Shown here piece by piece: positions 8,723 to 18,238 of a stretch of 64,000 nucleotides of DNA. Source of the stretch: Paenibacillus illinoisensis NBRC 15959 (GTDB taxonomy: Bacteria; Bacillota; Bacilli; Paenibacillales; Paenibacillaceae); NCBI RefSeq assembly GCF_004000925.1, contig NZ_BIME01000003.1:310001-374000 (forward strand), read 5' to 3'. Position 1 is the first letter of the stretch. Every line of letters starts with the position of its first letter. Both the position numbers and the translations under genes were made by a program. Below the pieces are notes generated by a model. That model was not told the DNA's origin. It ran no database searches and was given only the letters and a program-made list of their open reading frames with translations.

Positions 8723-10132
8723 TCAGACAGCCGGAACCGGCTCTGCACCAACCTCGTCCTCATCATGCTCCACCAGTTCATGTTTCTCCCACGCCCGGCT
8801 CTTCCAGCGGAAGTACATAATGACTGCACGTGTCCATTCGTCTGCCGCAATGGCAAGCCACACACCCGCCAGCCCCAGATCAAGCTGGAACACCAGCAGA
8901 TATCCGAGAGGCAGACTCATGCATACCATCGAGATCAGCCCCATATATACCGGGAACTTGGCATCCCCTGCCGCACGCAGGGAACCGATAATGACAATGT
9001 TGCAGGTACGTCCGGTTTCAAGCAAAAGACTAAGCAGGAGTACCTGCGCGCCCAGCTTGATAATCTCCGGGTTTTCCGTAAAAATGCTCATTAATGGTAC
9101 GCGGAAAATAATAATGATCACGTCAATAATAACAGTGGCCAGAAGGGCCCATTTTACACTATCGAATACTCGTTTGTATGCCTCATCTTTGCGGCGTGCC
9201 CCCACGAGACGACCGACAATGATGGATGTACCCATGCCGATCGCCATGCTGAACAGATAAATATAGCTGGAGATATTGCCGGCATATTGCTTGGTTGCCA
9301 TGGCTTCCGCACCAAGATAGGTCACGTACAACGTAAATATGAGTTGGCAGGAATGATACACCATGGATTCCATCGCAGACGGAATGCCGATTCGCAGAAT
9401 TTTGCCGATAAAATTTTTGGACAATTTAATGTAATAACCGAACTCTACCCGAACCTCACTCACACGGTACAACAGCCAGAAGAAGATCAGCAGGCAGATG
9501 AAACGGCTTCCCACCGTCGAGATCGCTGCCCCTTCCACGCCCAGCTTGGGCAGGCCGAAATGTCCGAAGATCAGGGCATAGTTACCAATCACGTGGATGA
9601 CGTTCATAAACACGGATACGTACATCGTTTCCTTAGTATACCCGTGTGTACGAATGGTTGCAGCCAGTGCATTGATGAGCGCCTGCAGGAAAATCCCGCC
9701 CCCGACAATGCTTATATACGAACGGGCGTAATCGTAGATTTCGCCTTGAATATTCAGAAGTGTCAGTAAATGTCCACCAAACACCAGAAAAATAACACTC
9801 AGGATCAGCCCAACCATAAGGTTCAGCGTAATCGCATTCCCTGTTACCTGTGCTGCTTCACTCAGTTTTTTGGAACCTATATATTGGGCTACTACAATCG
9901 CAGCACCATGTCCGATGACTTCGAGTACAAGAATGGCAATCGAGATAATCTGGTTGGCTGCGCCCACCCCGGAGACTGCATTATCCGATACCGAACTAAG
10001 CATGAGCGTATCTACGCTCCCCATCAACATAAACAAGAAGAGTTCCAGGAAAATCGGCCAGGTCAGCCGAATCAGCTTCAGATCCTTGGCATCTGAACGG
10101 AGGGACTCTTTGGTCGAGGATATTGCTGTCAT
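8723..10132 (-). CDS. MATE family efflux transporter
   Basis: A 469-residue integral membrane protein with about 12 hydrophobic helices in two homologous halves, the standard MATE size and layout. Examples are LTWPIFLELFLFMLMGSVDTLMLS (helix 1) and IGIPSAMESMVYHSCQLIFTLYV (start of the second half). MATE proteins export cationic drugs or metabolites by Na+ or H+ antiport; the substrate here is unknown. The gene appears monocistronic: a strong terminator follows it and a 254-bp gap precedes it. Confidence 0.92.
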   Translation of the reverse strand: MTAISSTKESLRSDAKDLKLIRLTWPIFLELFLFMLMGSVDTLMLSSVSDNAVSGVGAANQIISIAILVLEVIGHGAAIVVAQYIGSKKLSEAAQVTGNAITLNLMVGLILSVIFLVFGGHLLTLLNIQGEIYDYARSYISIVGGGIFLQALINALAATIRTHGYTKETMYVSVFMNVIHVIGNYALIFGHFGLPKLGVEGAAISTVGSRFICLLIFFWLLYRVSEVRVEFGYYIKLSKNFIGKILRIGIPSAMESMVYHSCQLIFTLYVTYLGAEAMATKQYAGNISSYIYLFSMAIGMGTSIIVGRLVGARRKDEAYKRVFDSVKWALLATVIIDVIIIIFRVPLMSIFTENPEIIKLGAQVLLLSLLLETGRTCNIVIIGSLRAAGDAKFPVYMGLISMVCMSLPLGYLLVFQLDLGLAGVWLAIAADEWTRAVIMYFRWKSRAWEKHELVEHDEDEVGAEPVPAV

Positions 10133-10322
10133 TTTCTCACCTTTCTAACGTGGGCTTGATTTCATAGGGTATGTTAGCACAGGTAATTTGAAAATGCAGT
10201 AGTTTTGTGAAAATAATTGAAAGATTTTTGAAATACCAGAAATAGGAATTCATTTGTTTCATAAAACCTGTCTTTCAGTCACCGCCACATTGCTCTATAG
10301 ACATCGCCGAGACATAGCAAAA

Positions 10323-10361
10323 CCCTTCTATTAAACGCAGACGATGCGTCTAATAGAAGGG
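10323..10361 (-). terminator. Terminator of ABC importer 1
   Basis: Arms CCCTTCTATTA and TAATAGAAGGG flank a 17-base region that itself contains a GACGCATCGTCTGCGTT minor hairpin on the minus strand. TTTTG follows. It lies just past the permease stop at 10387. Confidence 0.85.
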
Positions 10362-10386
10362 CATTATCGGACCAATTACCGGACCA

Positions 10387-11274
10387 TTATCCTTTGACCG
10401 AACCGGCCGCGATCCCTTCGACAATCCGTTCACTCAGCACCAGAAATGCAATCAGGATCGGCAGGATGCTGATCATCAGCGTAGCCCCAATGGCACCCCA
10501 ATCGGTGGTATACTGCCCAATAAAGTTCTGTACACCAACCGTCAGCGTTTTATACGCATCCGAGCTAATGAAGGTATTGACGAAAATAAATTCGTTCCAG
10601 TCATAGATCATGTTAATGATGGCTGTTGTCGCAATTACGGAAGCGGTCATCGGCAGTACAATGCGGAAGAAGATCCGGTTGACGGAGCATCCGTCCATCA
10701 CCGCGGCTTCCTCGACCTCTCTCGGAAGTGAATAATAGAATCCAAGCAGGATCATAATCGTGATCGGCATATTAAATGCAATGTAAGACAGAATGACCGA
10801 TAACGGATGGTCTGTGAGATTCAGCTTCAGGAACAGACTGAACAGGGGGATCAGTGTGGAGTGCACCGGGATCATCAGACCCACCATGAACAGCCCCAGC
10901 ACCAGCGAACGTCCCTTCCAGCGCATCCGTGTGATGGCAAACGTGACGAGACTGGCAAACAGAACCGTGAACACCACAGAAACCACCGTCATCCATACAC
11001 TGTTGAAAAAGTATAAGCTGATATTACCTTCCGTCCATACCTTGACATAGTTCTCCCAACGCGGCGTAGCCGGGAGGGCAAAAGGAGCCATGTCGAATAC
11101 TTCCTGATTATTTTTGAGCGAGAATAACTGCAGCCAGATCAAGGGCAATATCTGAAGTACAGCTACCAGAGATAAGAGCACATAGAGCAGCACATATCCA
11201 AACCTTCTTAACCATGCTGAGCCTTGGCCCGTCTCCGGATGTACGGGCAGCCGAGCAGCCGTATCCGTCTTCAC
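10387..11274 (-). CDS. Carbohydrate ABC transporter permease, MalG/LacG type (importer 1)
   Basis: A 295-residue inner-membrane subunit with six predicted helices. The cytoplasmic EAA loop that contacts the ATPase is LPREVEEAAVMDGCSVNRIFFRIVLP. The start is GTG 11274, seven bases after AAAGGAGG. It is the last gene of the order binding protein, MalF-like permease, MalG-like permease; no ATPase gene is nearby, so a shared MsmX-type ATPase probably energises it. The sugar is unknown. Confidence 0.93.
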   Translation of the reverse strand: MKTDTAARLPVHPETGQGSAWLRRFGYVLLYVLLSLVAVLQILPLIWLQLFSLKNNQEVFDMAPFALPATPRWENYVKVWTEGNISLYFFNSVWMTVVSVVFTVLFASLVTFAITRMRWKGRSLVLGLFMVGLMIPVHSTLIPLFSLFLKLNLTDHPLSVILSYIAFNMPITIMILLGFYYSLPREVEEAAVMDGCSVNRIFFRIVLPMTASVIATTAIINMIYDWNEFIFVNTFISSDAYKTLTVGVQNFIGQYTTDWGAIGATLMISILPILIAFLVLSERIVEGIAAGSVKG

Positions 11275-11306
11275 CAGGATAGACCTCCTTTCATTTTACG
11301 TTCACG

Positions 11307-12188
11307 TCAGGAATACTCGATCGTATCTTTGGAAGCCGTCGCCTTGCGGAGCAACCATGTGACCACCAGACAGATCAAGAGCAGGAAAAACCCTACAGCA
11401 CTGCCATAACCAAAGTCGAAGCTGCGGAAAGCCTGACGATACATATAGGAGGCCATAACTTCACTGGAGCCATTTGGACCCCCATCGGTCATCACATAGA
11501 TGAGGTCGAAATACTTGAGCGAGCCCACCACGGCGAGCACCACGGTTACCTTGATGACTTCTGTGATGAGTGGCAGCTTGATCCGAAAGGCAATCTGCCA
11601 CGGATTCGCACCATCAATGCGGGCAGCCTCGACCAGAGATTCCGGGATGTTCTTCAGCGCGGCATAATAGATCAGAATATAGAAGCCCGCATACTGCCAC
11701 AGAATCGGCACGAACAGTGCATACAGCACGAGCGATGGCTCCGCCAGCCAGGCCGGCGGATTGCTAAATCCGATCGCTTCCAGGAAGGTGTTCAGCACAC
11801 CGTTGCTGGGATGATAAATTTTCAGCCATAACTGGGCAATCGCAACAGAAGACAGCAGCATCGGGATCAGATATATTTTTCGAAATAGATTCGCGCCCTT
11901 GATCTTGCCTGACAGTACAAGTGCAATCATCAGATAACCAATCAGGCTCAGCGCAGAGAACAAGGCGAGCAAAAAAGTATGATTGGCGCTCTGCCAAAAC
12001 GTACTGTCCTGAATCAATCTGGCGTAGTTATCCAAACCAATAAACGTCATCGCCCCAATCCCATCCCATTGCATCAAGCCGTAATATCCGGTGAGCACAA
12101 TCGGGATATAGACCAGAACCAGCAGCAGAAGCAGCGCAGGCAGCACATACAGCGCAGCAACCAGACGGTTCGACATGACTTTGTCCAA
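11307..12188 (-). CDS. Sugar ABC transporter permease, MalF type (importer 1)
   Basis: A 293-residue permease with six hydrophobic helices and the EAA loop IPESLVEAARIDGANPWQIAFRIKLP. The start is TTG 12188, eight bases after GGGAGG. It pairs with the MalG-like permease 33 bp downstream to form the heterodimeric channel for the binding protein encoded upstream. Confidence 0.93.
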   Translation of the reverse strand: MDKVMSNRLVAALYVLPALLLLLVLVYIPIVLTGYYGLMQWDGIGAMTFIGLDNYARLIQDSTFWQSANHTFLLALFSALSLIGYLMIALVLSGKIKGANLFRKIYLIPMLLSSVAIAQLWLKIYHPSNGVLNTFLEAIGFSNPPAWLAEPSLVLYALFVPILWQYAGFYILIYYAALKNIPESLVEAARIDGANPWQIAFRIKLPLITEVIKVTVVLAVVGSLKYFDLIYVMTDGGPNGSSEVMASYMYRQAFRSFDFGYGSAVGFFLLLICLVVTWLLRKATASKDTIEYS

Positions 12189-12244
12189 GACGTGATCCTC
12201 CCTTCAAACGTTCAAACCTTCAAATGGTGTAGGTGAGGTGTACA

Positions 12245-13582
12245 TCAGTTGCCTTTATCAATTGCAGCCTGATGATTCTTCACAAAGTCCTCAGGGGTGA
12301 CCGCTTTGCCAAACAGTGCCTGAATCATGTCCAGGTGCGCCTGAGCAGCAGCCGGTTTCATCTGCACATCTGCAAAGAGTGTCAGGCTGCTCGCCTGATT
12401 CAACTCGTTCAGCAGATCGATATAGAGCTGTGGCAGCTGTACTGCCGCCGTATCGACTTTGGTCGCCGGAATGACCCCTGCTTCGGTCACGGAGCTTTCG
12501 CCCCATTTTTCCACAAAATACTGCACAAACTTCTGCGCTTCTTCCTTCACTTTGGAGTTCTGGGCCACAAAGAGGCCTACGCCCGGTCCGCCTACCCAGC
12601 TGTTGATGTCTCCTTTGCCGCCATCAATCGTCGGAAATTTGAAAAATCCAACCTTATCCTTGAATTCCTGCGGAATATCCGGGTTCGTAGTAAAGTTCGG
12701 CAGTTCCCACGTTCCCATCAGGTACATGGCAGCCTTCTCGTTCATGAATTCGGATTTGCCTTCATCATTGGATAACCCGTTAAAACCCTTGTTGAATGCG
12801 TTCATATCGACAAGCTTCTGCACTTCTGCCGCAGCCTGGGTCAGGGCAGGATCTTCAAACTTGCCTGATCCACTAATCGCTTTCTCCAGCGCATCCCCGC
12901 CTAGACGATTCGCCAGATACATATACCAGAGTGAACCGGTCCAGCGGTCTTTATTCCCGAGTGCAATCGGCACTTCACCGTTCTCGGTCAGCGTCTTCAG
13001 CACATTCAGGAATTCATCGTATGTGGCTGGCGGCTGCAAATTATATTTGGCAAAGATCGCTTTGTTGTAATAAATGGGTGAGATATTCAGCTCAATCGGA
13101 AGCGCATAGGTTTTGCCGTCTACCGCGTAAGCCTCTGTCGTTCCGGCGATGAACTTCTCACCAAGGGATCCATTCAGCACTTCATCGAGCGGCGCAAACA
13201 GATTGCCCTTTACATAAGGCTCCAGGAAACCTGCGGCCCAGGTTACCCCGACATCGGGAAGTTCATTGGATGCGGACAGAATCTTCAGTTTGTTCTTGTA
13301 TTGTTCATTCTCCAGTACTTCCTGCTTGATCGTCACATTTGGATGATCCGTCTGATACTGCTGGATAATATCATTGACCAGCTTGTTCTGCTGTGCAGAA
13401 CTGCCGGCCGGCCAGAGATGCATAAATTTCAGCGTGACCTTTCCGTCTGTGGTACCGCCCTCTCCGCCGCCATTACTGCCGGATTCGTTATCTCCACCGG
13501 AACCCGTGTTGCTGCACCCCGACAATATGACAGCGAGAACCAGCGTCCATGACAGAAGCATTGCCAGCGTTTTTTTGCTCAT
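12245..13582 (-). CDS. Extracellular sugar-binding lipoprotein (importer 1)
   Basis: A family 1 solute-binding protein of 445 residues. The lipoprotein signal ends in VILSGC with the lipidated Cys near residue 22, followed by a Gly/Ser-rich linker. The mature domain has typical segments such as LKFMHLWPAG, ALPIELNISPIYYNKAIFAKY and EKAAMYLMGTWELP. The start at 13582 follows GGGGGCTGG; the ATG five codons upstream is less well placed. It is first of the three importer 1 genes, downstream of the kinase/response regulator pair that probably controls it. A cre-like site lies at 13616-13630. Confidence 0.92.
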   Translation of the reverse strand: MSKKTLAMLLSWTLVLAVILSGCSNTGSGGDNESGSNGGGEGGTTDGKVTLKFMHLWPAGSSAQQNKLVNDIIQQYQTDHPNVTIKQEVLENEQYKNKLKILSASNELPDVGVTWAAGFLEPYVKGNLFAPLDEVLNGSLGEKFIAGTTEAYAVDGKTYALPIELNISPIYYNKAIFAKYNLQPPATYDEFLNVLKTLTENGEVPIALGNKDRWTGSLWYMYLANRLGGDALEKAISGSGKFEDPALTQAAAEVQKLVDMNAFNKGFNGLSNDEGKSEFMNEKAAMYLMGTWELPNFTTNPDIPQEFKDKVGFFKFPTIDGGKGDINSWVGGPGVGLFVAQNSKVKEEAQKFVQYFVEKWGESSVTEAGVIPATKVDTAAVQLPQLYIDLLNELNQASSLTLFADVQMKPAAAQAHLDMIQALFGKAVTPEDFVKNHQAAIDKGN

Positions 13583-13615
13583 AATTCCAGCCCCCAATAG
13601 TGGTTTTTCGGTTAA

Positions 13616-13630
13616 TGTAACCGCTTTATT
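13616..13630 (-). promoter_or_regulatory. cre-like site upstream of importer 1
   Basis: On the minus strand AATAAAGCGGTTACA matches most of the catabolite response element consensus WTGNAANCGNWNNCW, with mismatches at its second and third bases. A TACAAT -10-like box lies just upstream. It suggests CcpA repression; weak evidence by itself. Confidence 0.35.
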
Positions 13631-13707
13631 GAAATTGTAGCACGGGCATCATCACGCTATAAGGTCAGGACGATTTGGTAAAACTCCACTATTTTAAGGT
13701 GAACTTG

Positions 13708-14496
13708 TTAACTCTTTTCATTTACGGCATGACGGTATTTGCTTGGACTGAGCCCCTCCAGGCTTTTGAAGACTTTGATAAAATATTTATCGGTCTGGTA
13801 GCCAACGCTCTCCGCGATCTCCGAGATGGGCATCGTTGTCTGCACCAGCAATTCCTTGGCCCGCTGTACCCGTTTACGCATGAGATACTCACTGAAATTC
13901 AGCCCGACCTGCTCCTTGAACAGCACGCTGAAATAACTGGAGTTCAGATGCAGCGAATCGGCAAGCTCACGCATGGTCATCGGTTCACCCAGATGTGCCT
14001 CAATGTATGCCAAAGCTTCGCCAATCGGGGTATTGCCCTGCTGTTCTCTTCGCTCCTTGACCTCGAACAACTTCGGATCAACCATCTCCTGTATCGTTTG
14101 GATGCGCCGCTGCTGTTCATGGACGTGCAGTGCCTTCTGTACCGTCTGGAGCAGCTGTTCTTTGTCAATCGGCTTGAGCAGATAATCGACCACACCGAGC
14201 TTGATCGCCTGGTGGACATAATCAAAGTCCGCATACCCCGACATAATCAGGACAGCCGGCTTGCTGGGAAAATGCTGAATGGCCTCCACCAGCGACAAGC
14301 CCGAGAACTCCGGCATGCGAACATCGGTGATCAGCAGATCGGCAGGCTGGCTGGCGAGCCAGTCCCTGGCTTCAACACCGCTTGCAGCCGTCTGAATCCG
14401 GTTCCGCCCAGTAGACCAGGCCTCAAGTGTTTTGCGTATGCCTTCTCTTGTACGCGGCTCGTCATCCACAATCAGAATGGTTTTCTCATGAATCAT
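13708..14496 (-). CDS. YesN-type response regulator (REC plus AraC HTH)
   Basis: A 262-residue regulator. The receiver domain (1-120) has ILIVDDEPRTREG, the phospho-Asp in LLITDVRMPEF and KPIDKEQL. The C-terminal AraC domain (165-262) has two helix-turn-helices (MTMRELADSLHLNSSYFSVLF, MPISEIAESVGYQTDKYFIKVF). The start at 14496 follows GGGGGCTGC. It overlaps the kinase gene by 11 bases and sits upstream of importer 1, the usual order of Paenibacillus carbohydrate-sensing systems. It should activate the importer in response to the sugar. Confidence 0.93.
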   Translation of the reverse strand: MIHEKTILIVDDEPRTREGIRKTLEAWSTGRNRIQTAASGVEARDWLASQPADLLITDVRMPEFSGLSLVEAIQHFPSKPAVLIMSGYADFDYVHQAIKLGVVDYLLKPIDKEQLLQTVQKALHVHEQQRRIQTIQEMVDPKLFEVKERREQQGNTPIGEALAYIEAHLGEPMTMRELADSLHLNSSYFSVLFKEQVGLNFSEYLMRKRVQRAKELLVQTTMPISEIAESVGYQTDKYFIKVFKSLEGLSPSKYRHAVNEKS

Positions 14497-16249
14497 GTGC
14501 AGCCCCCGTTTCCCTCGGAATTTCAAAACATATGATGGTCCCTCTCCCTACTTCGCTCTCCACCACAAGTTTGGCTGCATCGCCCAGTTGGCTGCCAAAG
14601 TAGACTTTCAGCCGGCGATGCACATTGATCAGCCCCACTCCCGTTCCCTTGGTGGATGCAGCAGGCCCGCCGTCCAAAGCTTGAACAATGGATAGCAGAC
14701 GTTCCTCATCCATGCCTGGCCCATTATCTTGGACCTTGACGCGTACACGACCTTCTACCGAGGAAGGTTCAACACGAATCTCCACCTTTCCCGGTTTTAA
14801 CGTATTTTCAATCCCGTGCAGTATCGCGTTTTCCACCAATGGCTGGATCAGCAGCTTGGGGATAGGCACGCTGCGCAGTTCCTCGCTCAGACTGATCTCC
14901 CACTGCATTCTCTCGCCCAGCCGCATCTGCATAATGTTTAAATACCGCTCCGCATGCTCCAGTTCGTCCGCGATCGTGACCCATTCTTCCTGATGAGGAC
15001 CCGGGATGATGTAGCGAAATAACCGGGACATGGCAATAACCCTAAGTGCCAGCTCCTCTTCTCCTTTTTCCTCCAAGGACCAATAGAATGCCTCCAGGGT
15101 GTTAAACAGAAAATGCGGATTAATCTGCGATTGTAGCGCCTTCAGCTCGGCCCGGGACTGCATGACTTCCTTCTCGTGCACCACACGTGTCAATTCGTTC
15201 TGCCTGTACACCATCTGGTTATACACATCATTCAGCTCATTGATCTCCATGGTGGAACTGACCATCAGATTCGGTCTCATCGCTCCGGGCTGTGCCCCGC
15301 GCATGGCCCGCATCAGCCGAATCAACGGACGTGTGATCATGGTGGACAGAAAAAAGGACATCACAAGAAACAGCCCCACACCAATGATTCCCGAAACGAG
15401 CAGCGCCGTTCTCAAGATCGATACGCCTTCGGTTGTTTCTCCTAGTGGTGTCAGCACAGCAAGTGTCCATCCCGTCAGCTCGGACTTATGGCGAACAACG
15501 ATATAGGATTCCTCACCATTCTGAACGACGGACCCACTGTCCAAAATGGCCTTCGGATCAAGGTTAATCTGCAGATTGGAAGTCACCACTTCACCATCGC
15601 CGTCCAGCAGCAGGATGGAATCCTGCAAACCCTCTGACTCATTCGAATCATTCAGTTGAAAAAAACTGCGCTGCATCCGCACCACAACATAGCCCCCATG
15701 TTCAAAAGAATGATCCAGCAGGTTGATTCGACGAATGGCGAGAAGTACACCCGGGTCTTCAGGGTCAGAGCCTGCCCACACTAATCTGCCTTTGCCTTCA
15801 TCCGCTTGGGTGATCCAGCTGCGCTCCACTCGGAGATCCAGGGATCGGTCATCCATCGGGAATATACGGTTGTATCCGGTTGTGTAGATCTCCATACTTT
15901 GCGCCCCGTTAATAAAAGATTGATAGCTGCCTGCAATCTGAAGCAGTGCCTGACGTTGATTGAAGGTGGCCGGTTTACCATGCTTCTCGTCACTGAGCAG
16001 ACGCTGCACATACGAATCATCCGCGACCTGGGCCGTCAAGGAGTTCACCTGTGCAATGAGCGCATCCAATCGACCACTGGCCTGCACTGCAGTCTGATGG
16101 ATATGTTTCTCGGCATTGCTCTTCAGCAACGCAGCCACCCGGTCATAGGCTGTTACACCTGCGAGCAGCAGAACAATGAGCATCACCATGACGAAACCGA
16201 CAAAGATCTGATTGCGAAGCGAGTTATAGCGCCCTGGTTTCCCCTGCAA
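14486..16249 (-). CDS. YesM-type sensor histidine kinase
   Basis: A membrane kinase of about 587 residues with TM1, a large extracellular Cache-like sensor (about 240 residues), TM2 and HAMP. The LytS/YesM-type phosphoacceptor is ALQSQINPHFLFNTLEAFYW, and the HATPase contains PLVENAILHGIE and GTGVGLINVHRRL. The start is uncertain: TTG 16249 has the best ribosome site (AAAGGAG, 12 bases), while ATGs at 16273 and 16339 are in frame. It pairs with the overlapping YesN-type regulator and probably senses the importer 1 sugar or its binding protein. Confidence 0.9.
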   Translation of the reverse strand: MQGKPGRYNSLRNQIFVGFVMVMLIVLLLAGVTAYDRVAALLKSNAEKHIHQTAVQASGRLDALIAQVNSLTAQVADDSYVQRLLSDEKHGKPATFNQRQALLQIAGSYQSFINGAQSMEIYTTGYNRIFPMDDRSLDLRVERSWITQADEGKGRLVWAGSDPEDPGVLLAIRRINLLDHSFEHGGYVVVRMQRSFFQLNDSNESEGLQDSILLLDGDGEVVTSNLQINLDPKAILDSGSVVQNGEESYIVVRHKSELTGWTLAVLTPLGETTEGVSILRTALLVSGIIGVGLFLVMSFFLSTMITRPLIRLMRAMRGAQPGAMRPNLMVSSTMEINELNDVYNQMVYRQNELTRVVHEKEVMQSRAELKALQSQINPHFLFNTLEAFYWSLEEKGEEELALRVIAMSRLFRYIIPGPHQEEWVTIADELEHAERYLNIMQMRLGERMQWEISLSEELRSVPIPKLLIQPLVENAILHGIENTLKPGKVEIRVEPSSVEGRVRVKVQDNGPGMDEERLLSIVQALDGGPAASTKGTGVGLINVHRRLKVYFGSQLGDAAKLVVESEVGRGTIICFEIPRETGAAHDS

Positions 16250-16347
16250 CTCTGTCCATTCTCCTTTCTGCATGTAAAAAAACCACCATCCTACTCCCTT
16301 GCTCTTGAGATTGAGTACACCGATGCTGGTTTCATTCACTTATTTAA

Positions 16348-16362
16348 TTAAAGCGCTTGCAA
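16348..16362 (-). promoter_or_regulatory. cre-like site upstream of the YesM-type kinase
   Basis: The minus strand reads TTGCAAGCGCTTTAA, matching all but one base of the cre consensus, about 100 bp upstream of the kinase start. CcpA-mediated catabolite repression of the sensing system is plausible. Confidence 0.45.
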
Positions 16363-16476
16363 AAGACAACGCTCGCTTTCTTTGTTTAATGATTAAACTA
16401 ACGAATAAAAAATAGCACAGTTTCCCGGGTTAATCAATCCGTTCGAAACGTTCGTAGTGCATCCTTGAAATAAAAA

Positions 16477-16506
16477 AGAGAGGAGGACTCTTAGGTCCAC
16501 CTCTCT
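16477..16506 (-). terminator. Terminator of ABC importer 2
   Basis: AGAGAGGTGGAC, a six-base loop and GTCCTCCTCTCT on the minus strand are followed by T6. It lies just past the permease stop at 16521. Confidence 0.9.
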
Positions 16507-16520
16507 ATATTCACAAAGCT

Positions 16521-17348
16521 TTATTTTACAGAACCTTGGGTTACCCCGTTAATGATCCACTTCTGAGCAAACAGATAGATGATAATCATCGGCAGCAAGG
16601 CCAGCAGGTAGGATGCAAACGCCAGGTTAAAGTCGGTATTGAACTGACCCTGGAAGACGTATTGCACCAGCGGCAGCGTGTACTGTGCCGGATCACTGAT
16701 AATGATGAGCGGCAGCAGGAAGTCATTGTAGGTGGACAGACATGTCAGAATACCAACCGTAGCACTGATTGGTGCCATAAGCGGGAAAATGATTTTCCAG
16801 AATGTGCCCCAGGTTGTTGCTCCATCCACAAAAGCTGCCTCCTCCAGTGCCACCGGAATAGACCGGATATATCCGACATACACGAAGACGTTAAAGGCGA
16901 GTCCATACACCGTATGTAATAAGGTCAAGCCAAGCAGGTTCGTCATCTCCAGTGAAGATGTCAGTTTGACAATCGGCAGCATGATGATCGGAAACGGAAT
17001 GAACATCGCACTGACGAAGTAATAGTACAATCCTTTGAAAAACTTTCGTTTCTCCATATTGCGCGCGATAGCGTAAGCTACCATGGAGTTACTAAGGAGC
17101 GTCAAAATGACGGTTGATGCAGTAACGACAGCACTGTTACGGAACGATTGGAAGAAGTTCGTCATGTCGATGGCGCTTGCGAAGTTCTCCCAGTGCAATT
17201 CGGTCGGGAAGGCAAATACCGACTGAGCCATTTGCTCCGGATTTTTCAACGCAATCGTAACCGTCATATACAGCGGAAACAGGATAAACAATGTACCCAG
17301 AATAACGAGCAGCATAACAAGCCAGTTGGTGCGTGTACGACTTCTCAT
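16521..17348 (-). CDS. Carbohydrate ABC transporter permease, MalG type (importer 2)
   Basis: A 275-residue, six-helix permease with EAA loop IPVALEEAAFVDGATTWGTFWKIIFP. Its ATG overlaps the stop of the MalF-type gene (TAATG), and AAGGGAG lies upstream. It is the last gene of importer 2. The cluster has no ATPase gene and no adjacent two-component system, so regulation must come from elsewhere. Confidence 0.93.
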   Translation of the reverse strand: MRSRTRTNWLVMLLVILGTLFILFPLYMTVTIALKNPEQMAQSVFAFPTELHWENFASAIDMTNFFQSFRNSAVVTASTVILTLLSNSMVAYAIARNMEKRKFFKGLYYYFVSAMFIPFPIIMLPIVKLTSSLEMTNLLGLTLLHTVYGLAFNVFVYVGYIRSIPVALEEAAFVDGATTWGTFWKIIFPLMAPISATVGILTCLSTYNDFLLPLIIISDPAQYTLPLVQYVFQGQFNTDFNLAFASYLLALLPMIIIYLFAQKWIINGVTQGSVK

Positions 17349-18214
17349 TACAGATCCATCTCCCTTCTTTGCAGGAACCGGATTTGCAGAATCGAGATTA
17401 CCGCAATCACGATGAAGTAAATAACCGAGTTCGCAGATTGATACGCGTATTCTCCACCTTCAAATCCACCCGTATAGATCAGGTGAGAGATGGATTGCGT
17501 CGCCCGTCCGGGTCCACCATTGGTCAAGGCAACGATCTGATCGAAGACCATCAGGGAGTTTTTCATAGCCAGTACCATATTAATGGTGAAGAATGGTGCA
17601 ATCAGCGGGAAGGTAATGCTCCAGAATTCACGCCATTTGCCTGCACCGTCGAGGTTGGATGCCTCGTACAGCGTTGTTGGTATCGTTTGCAGTCCGGCCA
17701 GATACAGAATCGTATTGAGTGCTACCGATTGCCATACGGCTACGATAACGATCCCGATCCATGCCAGGCTTTCGCTACCCAAAATGTTGGTCGATAGGGC
17801 GTTAATCCCCAGGTTTTGTCCCCATATTGGAAAAACGTTGGAGAACAGGTAGTTAAATATGTAACCTACAATCAATACGCTCAAAATATTGGGCAGGAAG
17901 TAGATGCCGCGGAAAAAGTTACGGAACTTGATCTTGGCATTCAGCCCGAGAGCGATAAGCAGGCTCAGAATATTGGTGAGAATGGTCACCACAATCGCAA
18001 ACTTGAATGTAAACCAGTAGGCATTGCCGACATTATCATCCTGAAACAGGTTGAAATAGTTTTTGAAACCGACGAAATCATAGCTTTTCCCAAAACCGTT
18101 GTAGTTCGTAAAGGAATAATAAATCCCCTGGAGAGCCGGCAGCGTCATAAACACGAAGAACAATACCACCGCCGGAACCGTCATCCAGTAATAGGGTGCC
18201 ATACGTTTGTTCAT
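17348..18214 (-). CDS. Sugar ABC transporter permease, MalF type (importer 2)
   Basis: A 288-residue permease with six helices and EAA loop IPTTLYEASNLDGAGKWREFWSITFP. ATG 18214 follows AAGGAGG at eight bases and is preferred over the in-frame start seven codons upstream. It forms the channel with the coupled MalG-type partner. Confidence 0.93.
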   Translation of the reverse strand: MNKRMAPYYWMTVPAVVLFFVFMTLPALQGIYYSFTNYNGFGKSYDFVGFKNYFNLFQDDNVGNAYWFTFKFAIVVTILTNILSLLIALGLNAKIKFRNFFRGIYFLPNILSVLIVGYIFNYLFSNVFPIWGQNLGINALSTNILGSESLAWIGIVIVAVWQSVALNTILYLAGLQTIPTTLYEASNLDGAGKWREFWSITFPLIAPFFTINMVLAMKNSLMVFDQIVALTNGGPGRATQSISHLIYTGGFEGGEYAYQSANSVIYFIVIAVISILQIRFLQRREMDL

Positions 18215-18238
18215 ACTCCATCCTCCTTCGGACAAGGC